A stretch of 30,817 nt of DNA, taken from positions 1-30,817 of the forward strand of contig BBXU01000690.1 in the NCBI GenBank assembly GCA_001598975.1, written 5' to 3'. The notes under the pieces are model-generated. The model saw only the letters and a program-made list of their open reading frames with translations, searched no databases and was not told where the DNA came from. The DNA is from Parachlorella kessleri (lineage: Eukaryota > Chlorophyta > Trebouxiophyceae > Chlorellales > Chlorellaceae). Below, in pieces: positions 10,833 through 23,724 of the stretch. Positions within the stretch are counted from its first letter, which is position 1, and the number at the start of each line of letters is the position of its first letter. The position numbers were made by a program, and so were the translations under genes.

Positions 10833-12096
10833 TTAAACTCCAAACCCCTTGCCGCCGTGCTTGGCTGCCGGCACTTTCCCCTTCCCAGGCTTGCTGACTG
10901 CAGGGGATGGGTCAGCTTCGGCTCCCCCCCGCCTCTCCACGAGCTCCTACAGCACAGGTGCAGCTGAGGTGAGCCCTTATAGCATTACACACAACCAGTC
11001 ATAGAGTTGCAAAGCTGCCGGTCTCCTGCTTCCATGCTCTTCTACGCTAGCAGCCGCTGGCCTTGCTGGTGCAAACAGCGCAAATCTGAGCAATACAGCT
11101 CAGGACAGACTCCCACTCCAGGCACTCTGGGAGCAACACACCATCGCCCTCACACCAGAGTCACGCCATCCACCTACCAACTCCTAGCTTGGCCACCATC
11201 CAGCATTGCTGGCAGGTGGCCCTTTAGGCCTCACAAGCTGTCCTCATTGCAAGCTATAGCTCTACGCACGCCCCTACACCCCCGCCACCCCCCCACGCAC
11301 ACACATCAACATACATACACACCTCCCCTCATCAGCACAACACCACATAAGGCGCCACTACATGCTTGGCCATACCTTGATCTTCCCTGAGAGGACATCA
11401 AGCGCGTCCAGCAGCAGCTGCTTCTTCTCCATGCGGAACAGCAGCGCCAGCCGCAAGTCCGCAGACAGCGGCTGCCACTCCTCCTTTTGCTGCTGCTGCT
11501 GCTGCGCCTCCTCATGCTGCTGCGCCTCCCCGCTTGCTCTGCTGCTGTTGCCGCCGCCTTCGCCAGCCGCGGTGCCGCCGGCATCAAGGGCTCGCCGGTC
11601 GTCTGCCAGGCTGGTAGTGAACTGAGAGAGCGCTATGAGGCATAGCCCGCTCAGCGTGCGAAGCGCAGCCACCTGAAGCAGGGCAGTGCAAGCCAGTGCA
11701 GTCCCGTCCGTACATTCTGGCTAGTACGCCAGTACTGGGTAAGTCCCTGTCTAAGGGAGACGTCTTTCCAGATATTGTAGCCCGCACTCTCTTACGCAAG
11801 CCCACCCGCAGGACACCTTGCCCAACACATACCGGTACGCTATAGCGTAGGTTGCACGCCCCTATAACGGAATAAGTCATGTGAGCCTGGCGCTGCTGGG
11901 TGCAGGCAGCCAACGTGCAAGCGTACATCCCCAAGTACCCGCTCACCTCCCCAGCCAGCGAGAGGGGCTTGTCCCAGGCCCCCAGCTGCTTCTGTGCCTC
12001 CTTGGACGACAGCTCAGCCGCGCTCTTCGCGCACAGCACCCTGACAGCTGCCAGCAGCCTCGAATCCACAGGGCAGGCGTCGGCCAACCCTTTACC

Positions 12097-12128
<32 letters not shown>

Positions 12129-15100
12129 CGCCGCCGCTGGCCTTACCGACCTGCTGCTGCTGCTGAGCATGGGCCGCTGGTATGCTGCTCCCGGCAGAAA
12201 CATCACTTGTGCTTCTACTGTTGTCCTTCAAGCTGTTGCGGCTGTCTAGCTGCTGCTGCTGCTGCCGCTGGGGGTGTGCCCTGCGTATGCAGACCTCCGT
12301 GTTGGCTTGGTCCCCCAGCAAGCTCAGCGTGCGCAGCGGCGCCTGCTGCCATGGCGGCAGCGCGTCACCTGCTGCTGCTCCCGGGGACGATCCTACTCCC
12401 CCCACTGCCTTGGCTGCCTGCATTGTCATCAGGCTAAACTGCTGAAGTGAAACATGGATGAGTAACCGCTACAGACGTATTGATATGGGTGGCAAAAGGG
12501 CATTGCACAGCATGTATAGAGTGCTACCCAGTTCCCAGGTCCACAGGGACGTGCTTTTGGCTTGGTTGCGCAGCTCACGTGGCTGCCTGGCTTCTGTGTC
12601 CTTCCCGATCCAGGCAACCTTTGCCCCAAGTAACCACACGATCCCGGTCGCGGGATCGCTATCGATTATTCCCCTGGTCTTTTCATACCACAATGCAGTG
12701 GCCGTGCTAACTGACATTCCCAGCCACACAGGCACGCACCAGGTCAGCTCCTACCAGAGGGCGGCGTGTGGGACATACGCGTGGCTCACTCACCTCTATC
12801 AGACCTGGGTCGAACCGCAGCTGCACAGTCTCGAAAGCGTTCCCTGGCACGACAAACCCGTAGTCCAGCAGCAGCAGGTCGTTGGGCAGGCTGCCGTAGT
12901 TCAACAGCAGCGGCTCCCCAGCCGCCACATCTCTGCAAGCACGGCAGGCCAAGCTCATGAGGCGCGCTGTCAATAACCCCAGGAACAAGGACTGCCAGGG
13001 CATGGCATCCCATACCTAACTCCAAGCCTGGCCTAGTAGGTGGAGGGAGGGGGGCTTTGACAATGGCGTGCATCCAAGGCCACCACTGCACCCAAAGAGG
13101 TTGTTGGCAGTGCCGCGGGGCACAGCACGGCACCTGGGCGTGCTCATCGGGCTGTTGCCCACCATGTCCAGATCTTTCTTGAAGCAGGCGCAACCACAGG
13201 GTCGGACGGGTGCAGAGCTGGGGGCCGGCAAAACCAACTGGTCCATCTGGAAACCAGCTGTGCACCCACTACCGCCACTCCGGGCCGCAGGTACGTCACA
13301 CACACGTGCATGCTTGCCAGGCTCCAGGTCACCCACCGGTCACTGCGCCTCTTTGCCAGGCTCAAGTAACACACCAGCGACTGCGCCTCTTCGCCATGCT
13401 AGACACCACCCACCCCATACTGGCAGGCAGTCCGGCCCACCTGGTGGCCACCCCTGATTGCGCCTCTTTGCCAGCTCAAGTTCACCCACCCCTGACTGCA
13501 GGCAGGCAGGCAGGCAGTCCGGCCCACCTGGTGGCCACCCCTGACTGCGCCTCTTTGCCAGCTCAAGTTCACCCACCCCTGATTGCAGGCAGGCAGGCAG
13601 TCCAACCCACCTGGTGGCCACCATGCTCACGCCACTGCCCGCCGCGGCGATTTTGCAGTTGGGCTCGAAGGAGTGGTTGGCCATGTCTATGAGGGGCAGC
13701 ATGGCCGCCGGGTGGGCGGGGCCGCGGGTGCGGAAGGCGCGGGAGGTCACCACCCCCAGAGCCCACCCTGCCCCCAGCAGACACAAGCAAGAGGGATGAG
13801 GAGGGGCGGCCCACCCTGCCCCCAGCAGACACAAGCAAGAGGGATGAGGAGGGGCGGCCCACCCTGCCCCCAGCAGACACAAGCAAGAGGGATGAGGAGG
13901 GGCGGCATGGGTCAGGTTAGCGAGTGCTTACACAGATGCCAAGGTGAACCTGGGAGTGGGATCATGTAAAACGAGTAGGGCTGAACAGTGCAGCGGCAGC
14001 AGGCTGCCAGGACGCAGGTCACTGGCAACCGGAGCTAGTAGGCATACATCCAGTGGGGCCCCCAGCAAGCCACCATCCCCCGAGCCGCCCGAGCCAGAGC
14101 CACTAGCAAGGTGAGCCTCGGAAGTACACGCACCCGAGTTCCGGCCTGAACTCCTCTTTGTAACCCCAGCGAGCCCAGCATCCCCGCACGGCGGCTGAAG
14201 AAAGCTGCTGCTCACCCAGTGCATTGGCGTCGACGGTTGCCCCCTCGAACGGGTCCTGTGGGGTGCCCTGCAGCGGGCCTAGCACCTGCTGGGAGAAGGC
14301 CAGCAGCCAGCGGCAGCGCTTCTTCACCTGCACACACACACCAACAACCCGTGGCATGCACAGAATCTCGAAGGTGCCCCCCTTGTGTATGTGAGGCTCG
14401 CAGCAACAGTGGCGGTACCCCGCAACGTTGAACTGCACTTGAAGCACGGCTTCAATGGGCCCTGGTGACGCTCTGGGCTGAGAGTGCTAGCATGCAAGCA
14501 GCCCATGGGTGAGCCAGACGTGCACTGAGCACTTTAGCACATCACAACACAAGGGCGAGAGCACGGGGGATCAAGTGTGGCGGCAACTGCAAGCAGAGGC
14601 AGCTGGCAGCTGGCAAGACCACCTGCAACAGAACTACAAAGACCTACCCCCACCCCCACCCTTCCTTGCCCTGGCCCCCTGCCCTGCCTTGCCTGCTCTG
14701 TGAGGGGCGGGTACTGCAGCGCGGCCAGGGCCTCCCCGGTGAAGAACATGGGCAGGCCGGGCACGCCCATGGGCAGGTTGGCAATGTAGGTTGCAAAGGG
14801 GCTGGCCTCGCCCTGCACCCTGTGGGCAAGCACCTGCGCACAGGCGGCGTTGATGAGAGGGAGTGCAAGGTACAGTGAATGCCTTGGACTAGGGCTACGT
14901 CAAGGTGTTGACGAATATCCAAACGGGCCGCACATGTACATCCGTGCCCCTTCCCATGTACCACGCATGTAAGGCTACCTTGGCTCCCTGCAGGTCTGCC
15001 AGCCATCACCAGCGATGTACTGGTTGTTAACATACTCATCCTCCGTCGCATGGTCAGTACTGCCCTCAACGGAGGGTACAGAAGTGCTGCTGACTTGCTG

Positions 15101-15858
15101 CTGCTAGTGCAGGATAGGTAGTGTTCAACCTCACCTGCAGGGCCAACTTGGCCCCCCACAGCTCTGCTGGCACTTGGTTGATAAGGGCCAACAGGCGGGG
15201 GTCTGTGGTTGCCAAGTCGTATGTCAAGTGGCACCGCTGGGGTAAGTCTATGAGGCAGAACCCCGCCCGACAGTCCTGCAGAAGAGGCACACACACAGCC
15301 CAGGTGGGGGACACAAAAACACATGACGGGAGGGGAAGGGCAGCTGACGAGCCCAAAGGTGGCATGCACGCCTGCCGTCAGTTGGCAAGTGTGCGCCAGT
15401 AGTGAGAGACATTTCCCCCTTCCCCAGCGCCTGTGGAACGAAGTCAGCCACCACCCAGGCCTAGAGAAGAGCAACAACCACAACTCCTGCGGCTCACATG
15501 CCACTCTCACCCGGGACAAAGCGTGCAGGGGAGCATGTACCTTTGCGAACCCCCCTGCATAACACCAGACGGCCTCGACCACAGGCCACAAAAATTTTAG
15601 GCAAACCTGCAGCGCCTTGAGCCCAAAGCCGGCAGTCTCCCCCTCGCCGTCCCACTGCTGCACCGCCACGCCCTGCACCTGGCCGCCGCTGCGCTGCACC
15701 CACGTCACCAGCTCACCCGCCTGCGCTTGCGCCTGCGCCTGGATGGTCAGCCTCCTGGCTGCACCAGCCAAAAGGATGGGAGGCTGGAGAACTGGGCGGC
15801 TGGTGTCGTGGGTGGGGTGTGGAGGGTAAGAACAAGCTCCTGCGGCTGATGCTATCAC
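10833..15858 (-). CDS. SET-domain protein methyltransferase, Rubisco-LSMT-like (5' end unresolved)
   Basis: Nine exons keep one frame (at least 610 aa): 15858-15607 (upper limit uncertain), 15275-15135, 14833-14693, 14327-14216, 13767-13611, 12932-12794, 12438-11947, 11672-11376, 10946-10833. The split SET domain reads LVTWVQRSGG, SPFATYIANLP, LPMFFTGEALAALQ, WALGVVTSRAF, MLPLIDMANHSFEPNC (the NHS motif), then LLLNYGSLPNDLLLLDYGF. A helical substrate-binding domain of the Rubis-subs-bind type follows: LLAALRVL-like DSRLLAAVRVL, KPLSLAGE, ALRTLSGLCLIALSQFTTSL, LALLFRMEKKQLLLDAL. The tail is Lys/Gly-rich (KPGKGK, KHGGKG). Family role: SAM-dependent lysine methylation of chloroplast proteins such as Rubisco large subunit or aldolase; the substrate here is not known. 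Exon 8 carries a poly-Ser run coded by (CTG)10 and poly-Gln runs. The first visible exon lacks an ATG, so an upstream leader exon is needed; one candidate begins at 16098 (MKARLTKAFQLC). Intron 3 is GC-AG. Confidence 0.88.
12098..12127. repeat. (CTG)10 microsatellite coding poly-Ser
   Basis: Ten CTG units on the + strand read as AGC serine codons in exon 8 of the SET methyltransferase, inside a low-complexity linker that also has Gln runs. The linker separates parts of the helical substrate-binding domain. Confidence 0.9.
13428..13620. repeat. Degenerate tandem repeat (83-87 bp) carrying copies of a 5' splice site
   Basis: CCCACCTGGTGGCCACC recurs at 13436, 13523 and 13606, each time within GGCAGTCC..CCCACC and, in two units, followed by TGCGCCTCTTTGCCAGCTCA. 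On the minus strand each copy reads GTGGCCACCAG|GTGGG, the exon 5 end plus donor of the SET gene. The copy at 13611/13610 is the functional junction by homology. A (CAGG)n run separates units. More diverged copies of the TGCGCCTCTT part extend up to about 13340. Confidence 0.85.
13762..13905. repeat. Three exact 48-bp tandem repeats, each carrying a 3' splice site
   Basis: Units 13762-13809, 13810-13857 and 13858-13905 appear identical. Each begins CCCACCCTGCCCCCAGCAGA on the + strand. Read on the minus strand, each holds a pyrimidine-rich tract (CCTCCTCATCCCTCTTGC) and GGGGGCAG|GGTGGGC. The acceptor nearest the exon (intron end 13768) fits the SET-domain homology. The two upstream ones (13816 and 13864) are equivalent in sequence and in the same frame. 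Confidence 0.92.
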
Positions 15859-16206
15859 GACTGTGTACCCTGGTTCATATGACTGACGCGGAGGCTTACC
15901 ACAGCTCCTACCTACCTATGACAAAGGGTCGAGTGCTGCATGTTCTACCCAGCAGGCCTTTGAGGCCCAGGCCCCTACCGCTGGACAGCACTGCACCCTG
16001 CACACTCAGGAATATGGTTGGGTGTTTTCAATGCCATATGCGTAGGGAGTTTGCCTCCCACGGCACAGCTGAAACGCTTTGGTCAGCCTCGCCTTCATCC
16101 TAGCCGGCCTCCCCCGTCAGCTCACTGACGGATAGTATACCCAGTGCTGCCGCAATTGTATTGCTGTACAATTGCAGGTGTCAATTGCATTCACAAGCGA
16201 ACCAGC
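15859..16206. other. Divergent intergenic region, SET gene / small + strand gene
   Basis: This region separates divergently transcribed genes and probably contains the missing first exon of the SET methyltransferase. On the minus strand an ATG at 16098 opens MKARLTKAFQLCRGRQTPYA, which looks like an organelle-targeting start, and one at 15939 opens MQHSTLCH before an AG|GTAGGT donor. Neither can be chosen from sequence alone. No other feature was seen. Confidence 0.4.
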
Positions 16207-16539
16207 ATGGCTGGATCAGTCGAGTGCAGGGTCATGGTGCAGGGTTGTGGCGGGTCCACCGTGGCCTTGTTTGAAGGCGCAGGTGGGCTATTGCACCCCC
16301 ACGCTGGTAGGCTGCGTGGCATTCCCACCGTTATGACTAGCGACGAACTCTCTCCGGTCCTCCCCTGGGCCCAGCGCCCAGATCATGATGCAGTGCTTGC
16401 AGATGCGGTCGAAGTCGACCTTCCGTCGAAAATAGACTTGCCGGTGACCAGCAGGGTTGAGGTGAAGTGGGAAGTGGCAGCAGAGGGTGACGAGGGAACA
16501 GATGTCAGTATCAAGGCACGTGCCACAGGGGCCTTCTAG
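16207..16539 (+). CDS. Unrecognised small protein (110 aa unspliced, 70 aa if spliced)
   Basis: An ATG at 16207 opens a frame to TAG at 16537-16539. The product begins MAGSVECRVMVQGCGGSTV and ends with alternating strand-like segments (VTSRVEVKWEVAAEG, DVSIKARATGAF). A candidate intron, 16283-16402, has a donor GCGCAG|GTGGGC and an acceptor TGCTTGCAG; it is 120 bases long, a multiple of three, without an in-frame stop. Spliced and retained forms would therefore both be read through. The spliced form joins FEGA to DAVEVDLPSKID. I do not recognise a family and cannot exclude that it is one exon of a longer gene. A spurious frame is possible, although the absence of stops, the plausible composition and the start position relative to the divergent neighbour favour a gene. 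Confidence 0.45.
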   Translation: MAGSVECRVMVQGCGGSTVALFEGAGGLLHPHAGRLRGIPTVMTSDELSPVLPWAQRPDHDAVLADAVEVDLPSKIDLPVTSRVEVKWEVAAEGDEGTDVSIKARATGAF

Positions 16540-16754
16540 TGCTGATAGCTAGCATTCACCTAGCTGAAGTGTGGCCATGTAGCAGGTGCTTCCCAAGATT
16601 GGGTGCTACGAGTGAGAGAGGGCTCCCTTTGCTGGAGAGCTTACATTTTCTTTATATAGCCAACTCCCGTGCTACTGTCCCTCCAACCGCTTGCTCTCGT
16701 GTCCTGAATTGCAGTGGTGGGGCGCGCGGCTAGAGGGCAAAGCAGAGGGAAAGC

Positions 16755-18243
16755 ATGATGGGGAGGGGCGGCAGTGCTACACATTACGGTAAGCTCAAAT
16801 GTTGTGCACCAGGGACAGCGTGGACTAGGCAGCACGCACAGGGTAAGCAGGTAAGCGTGTGCAACACTCCCAGTGCGGATGCATGCCGCGTGGGGGTGAC
16901 GCTGGACTTCCCAGCTATGACACCTCTGCGACGGGGCACAGCACATGCTGTGCGGTGCAGGTATGATGCCCATGACGGGTTCGAGGAGGAGTTGAGGAAC
17001 GTAACCTTCCTTGACGAGAGTGGGTACCATCGGTATTACAAGTAGCAGTACCACTGGCATTACCATCGTTGGTGGGCAGCTCCCGCTTGGCTGCTGTCCA
17101 GGAGCCCTGCCGCGGTGTGCTGCTGCTGCCGCTGCTGCTGCTGCTGGCCGCCTCATCCTTGTTGGGTGGTAGATTCAGAGAGACAAGTACAGGGGTGGGG
17201 GAAAAGAGACCAAGTCTGCCAGCCCCGCTGTGCGCTGGGAGTCTAGGCAGGCCTGAAGTAACAGTGTAGTGACACCGGAGCGCACGTGCTCAGTATGTAT
17301 ACCCTGGACTGGGTTGCAGGGACGCTGTATGACCTGGAGGAGGACACTGAGCTGGTGTGGCGGCGGGAGGGGGATGACTGGGATGAGTCAGAGGATGACG
17401 AGGGAGAGGGCGCGGGGGCTGAGCAGGGGGCTGTGCTGCGAATGGAGGATATCCGGGCAGCGATAGCCACTGCCGAGCGGTGAGGGTGGCTCGTGGGGAG
17501 CCTTAGGGCTCTTAGTCTTAGTTACCCGGGGGTAGTGTTGATGCACGACCATTCCTGTGCAGCTATTGAGGTGCGTACGTGGAAAATGGGCTCAAAGACT
17601 GGCACAGCCGCTTACCCCCTTGCTCTATAGCGCTTGCCCGGCGCAGGGCGATTGCCAGACCATGCTGTCCAGTAGGAGTGGTAAGGAAGACAGGTGCCCC
17701 TTTGTGCCATGCGCCCCTGCAGGCGACGCGGCAAGACTGTGGAGCAGGAGTGTGTGGAGATGGTATCAGCCCTGCCCCCGGATCAACAGCGGTTCATGGC
17801 ATCTGGGTTTGCGGACTTTACAGAGATCCTCTCGTAAGTGGGGCAAGGCTGCAACCCTGGTTGCCGTAAGGGGCTCCCTCTGGCCCGCTGTGAGCCCCGT
17901 CTGGGATTGCCGCGTGTTGGGAACACGCACTGCAAGGTGCATGCACAGGTCACATGACCTTGCCTGCACATTGAATGCAAAGCCTCCCCAAAGGTCCCCA
18001 GTTGGGTGTGGATAGCGCCCTTCAAAGGCGTGCAGCTCCCTGTCCCGCACTGGTTGCCAGCCTGGCTTGCAGTGAAGGTTGTATTCCCGATTGCATATTT
18101 ATGCACATGTTTGCAGGGCTGGCCTTCGTGAGCTGTCCGAGGAGAAGGGCCCAGGCTATGTGGTGACCGCCGACGACGTTCGCAGCATCACTGACAAGGC
18201 CAAGCAAAACCTTCGAGATAACCTTGGTGGCTTTCTGCCTTGA
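16755..18243 (+). CDS. Unrecognised small acidic protein (143 aa)
   Basis: Best model: exons 16755-16788, 17320-17479, 17723-17833, 18117-18243. The last three join unambiguously by phase (GAGCG|GTGAGG, CTCTC|GTAAGT, acceptors CCCTGCAG and GTTTGCAG). The first exon (MMGRGGSATHYG, donor TTACG|GTAAGC) is inferred from phase; an alternative start is an in-frame ATG at 17295. The protein has a highly acidic stretch (DDWDESEDDEGEGAG), then a helical C-terminal half with RMEDIRAAIATAER, ECVEMVSALPPDQQRFMASG, FADFTEIL and VTADDVRSITDKAKQNL. No membrane segment, signal peptide or known motif is visible. A TGTAA signal at 18449-18453 lies about 206 bases after the stop and supports the 3' end. I do not recognise the family. 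A frame at 16890-17045 inside the first intron (GVTLDFPAMTPL, FEEELRNVTFLDESG) might belong to another transcript. Confidence 0.6.
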
Positions 18244-18812
18244 GGGTGTATGCTCGCAGAGAGACCGTGTTGTCTGGAATCGTAGAAGCAATGGTAGTCG
18301 GACTGTAGAGTGGCTGAATAGGTGCAGGTCATATACACAGTAAGGCATAGGCTGTTTTTATAGGTACCTTAGGGGCAGGGGACGCTTGGTCTGGGTGAAA
18401 TGTCCAGTGCCTGGAGCTGGCACAATTCACTAGGCTTCTTGAAAAGTTTGTAAATAAACACAGGGTTTTCATGTGGCGGTGAATGAGACTAGCGGGGATT
18501 ATATGCTCTGTCAGCGCTGTATGAAGGTGTCGGCCTGAGGCCACCATTGGTTACTGCTTGCATCGAAGCTTGGTCTCATGTATGGTACCTCCTGGCAGGT
18601 CACAACATGGTACTGTGTACCTCTTGGCTAGGTCCCTGGCTGGCTCTTTGTTGGCCCAACTTGTGGGGTACCCACGGTAGCATGTTCAGGTGGCGGTACG
18701 CTGTTAGCCTACACGAGACTAGCTCCCTGGCTGCGTAGTCCCCTCCCTCCCATCCTCAGCGCGCCCGCGCTCTGCTACGTAGCGTGGTCCGTCTCAGAGC
18801 AAGGTAGGGAGA
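18244..18812. other. Intergenic region with a TGTAA signal and a dispersed repeat
   Basis: This contains the TGTAA at 18449-18453 of the preceding gene and repeat copy C at 18583-18721. It should also hold the promoter of the JMJD7-like gene. No other exon was found. Confidence 0.55.
18583..18721 (+). repeat. Dispersed repeat, copy C (intergenic)
   Basis: This is the most diverged copy of the family seen at 2595-2706 and 9078-9201. It shares TGGTACCT, GGCTCTTTGTTGGCCC, ACCCACGGTAGCATG, TCAGGTGGCGGTACGCTGTT and a GACTA end. It lies 92 bases upstream of the first possible ATG of the JMJD7-like gene, so it may overlap its promoter or 5' UTR. Confidence 0.75.
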
Positions 18813-22250
<3,438 letters not shown>

Positions 22251-23724
22251 GGTCGGCCTCTGCAGGCACCTGCAGCTTATCCTGGCATGGCCGTGTTGGT
22301 GAAGGTGGCAGGCATGTACTGAGGGTGGCAGGTAATGCGTTTAGAGAGGAGGTACGGGTATACTGGGCTGAGTGGTGGTGACAGGCATTGCCGTGAAGTG
22401 GTGGTGGAACTGGAGGCCCAGTGTGCTCCAGGGGCTGGCTTGAAACTTAAGCCAGTGCGTATCTTTAGGAGTTTATCATAAGCTCCTACCATGATGATGC
22501 ATGTGTCCCCTCCCCGCCGCCCGCTCCCTCTTGGAATGTTGCGCACTTTCCTGCTTTGGAGAGAAACCTCCCCCAGCCCAGCGCCCTGTTGCCCACTTGT
22601 AACCCTCCATGCTGCCACTGTCAGCCAGCAAGGCCCTGCGCTTTGCTGTACCCCATGGGCACCACTTGGCAACACACCACCTTGCGACATTCCAAATTCC
22701 ACAACTGCCTCTCTGCTTGCAGCTTGTTCCCCCTTTCTGATTCTTGCTTATTGACGCAGCCGGCACCCGCCACACAGCTGTCTGACCCTTCCTGTCACTT
22801 GCATTTCCATCTTCAATTTGCACCACAATCGGCATCTCTCCAGGGGGCCACCCCTTGGCAAGCTGCTTCCAGGAGAGTTCAATCTGGCATTCAGACTGGG
22901 ATGTTTCTCGTTGCCAACAGGCGCAGCGATGTTTTACATGCCAATGCACGCAGTTCGCAGAAGACTACCCCGAGGCATGGTCAGTGGTGGACGGCCCACG
23001 CCCCCATTCACAAAGAATGTCAGTGCAGGCGGAACTACCTAAGCCCGGTTCCCAGCCAGGCCAAGTTTGGATGCATGACCCGGTCCGCTGGCACGGGCAT
23101 GGGAATGAAGATGCTGATGCACGCTGAACAGGCACTGAAACCAAACTGAGCATGTGCAAAGCCCTGGTGCCACACATCAAGGACCAGCCAAGCTGCAAAG
23201 GATGCGACTAGGATCCGGCAGATTGAGTAAACCCCTCACCGTTCTTGTTCTGGCCTAGATGATCTTCCAGCCATCAGTCGCACTGCCGCCCGTAGCAGCA
23301 CGAGTATATCGCAGCACAGTCAAGGCACGGCGGATGCTACAGACTACCTCAGTCAGGCTGCACCCCCAGTCAGTACACAGGAGGGGTATATCTCTCGATG
23401 GCATCCACTCGGTCGAAGCCCGCCCCGCTGCTGTGGATACCGCACGAGTCCCCGTCGTGGGTGTAGTTCTCTGCACGCAGGAGAGCCAGCACAAGAGGCA
23501 TCGAACTCTCACTCACCCAAGGCTAGCCTACACATGGCAGCGGTTGCAGCAGCCTGCAGTGTGCCACGTATTCTGCGGTGCACCCTCCGCCTCCCAAGCA
23601 TTTCTCAGCATGGGGCGCTTGGGTTGAGCAGCGACACGCGGGGCTTGCCCAGTGTACATGCGAAACAAGCACGCGCGGCGCTGCTTCAGATGGGACCGTA
23701 GGTCGTGCCAGGGTCCTGTCAGGC
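22251..23724. other. Large convergent intergenic region, no convincing gene
   Basis: This region lies between the stops of the JMJD7-like gene (+) and the rhodanese gene (-). It includes a TGTAA at 22598-22602 that could end the JMJD7 transcript, and a GGTGGCAGGTA-type motif near 22325 that also occurs in JMJD7 intron 6 (21713, 21752). A + strand frame at 22900-23127 (CFTCQCTQFAEDYPEAW) looks faintly coding but has no start, homology or clear splice partners. Confidence 0.45.

Noticed and set aside
11300..11390. Alternative stop of the SET gene at 11358
   Set aside because: Reading through the AAG|GTATGG donor ends after WPSM, but a phase-matched last exon (10946-10833) continues the family's terminal helix and ends in a natural stop, so the spliced form is preferred.
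12098..12127. Direct-repeat pattern suggestive of a CRISPR-like array
   Set aside because: It is a simple CTG microsatellite in a coding exon; none of the repeats in this window has regular unique spacers.
16890..17045. Frame reading GVTLDFPAMTPL and FEEELRNVTFLDESG
   Set aside because: It looks somewhat protein-like but could not be joined in phase to either neighbouring small gene, so it is mentioned only as a possible exon of another transcript.
22818..23149. Several + strand frames, one with CFTCQCTQFAEDYPEAW
   Set aside because: Three overlapping frames are open, none has a convincing start, splice partners or recognisable domain; kept only as a note in the intergenic entry.
23255..23724. 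Minus-strand frames downstream of the rhodanese stop
   Set aside because: No homology, biased composition of a random frame, and a position expected for the rhodanese 3' UTR.
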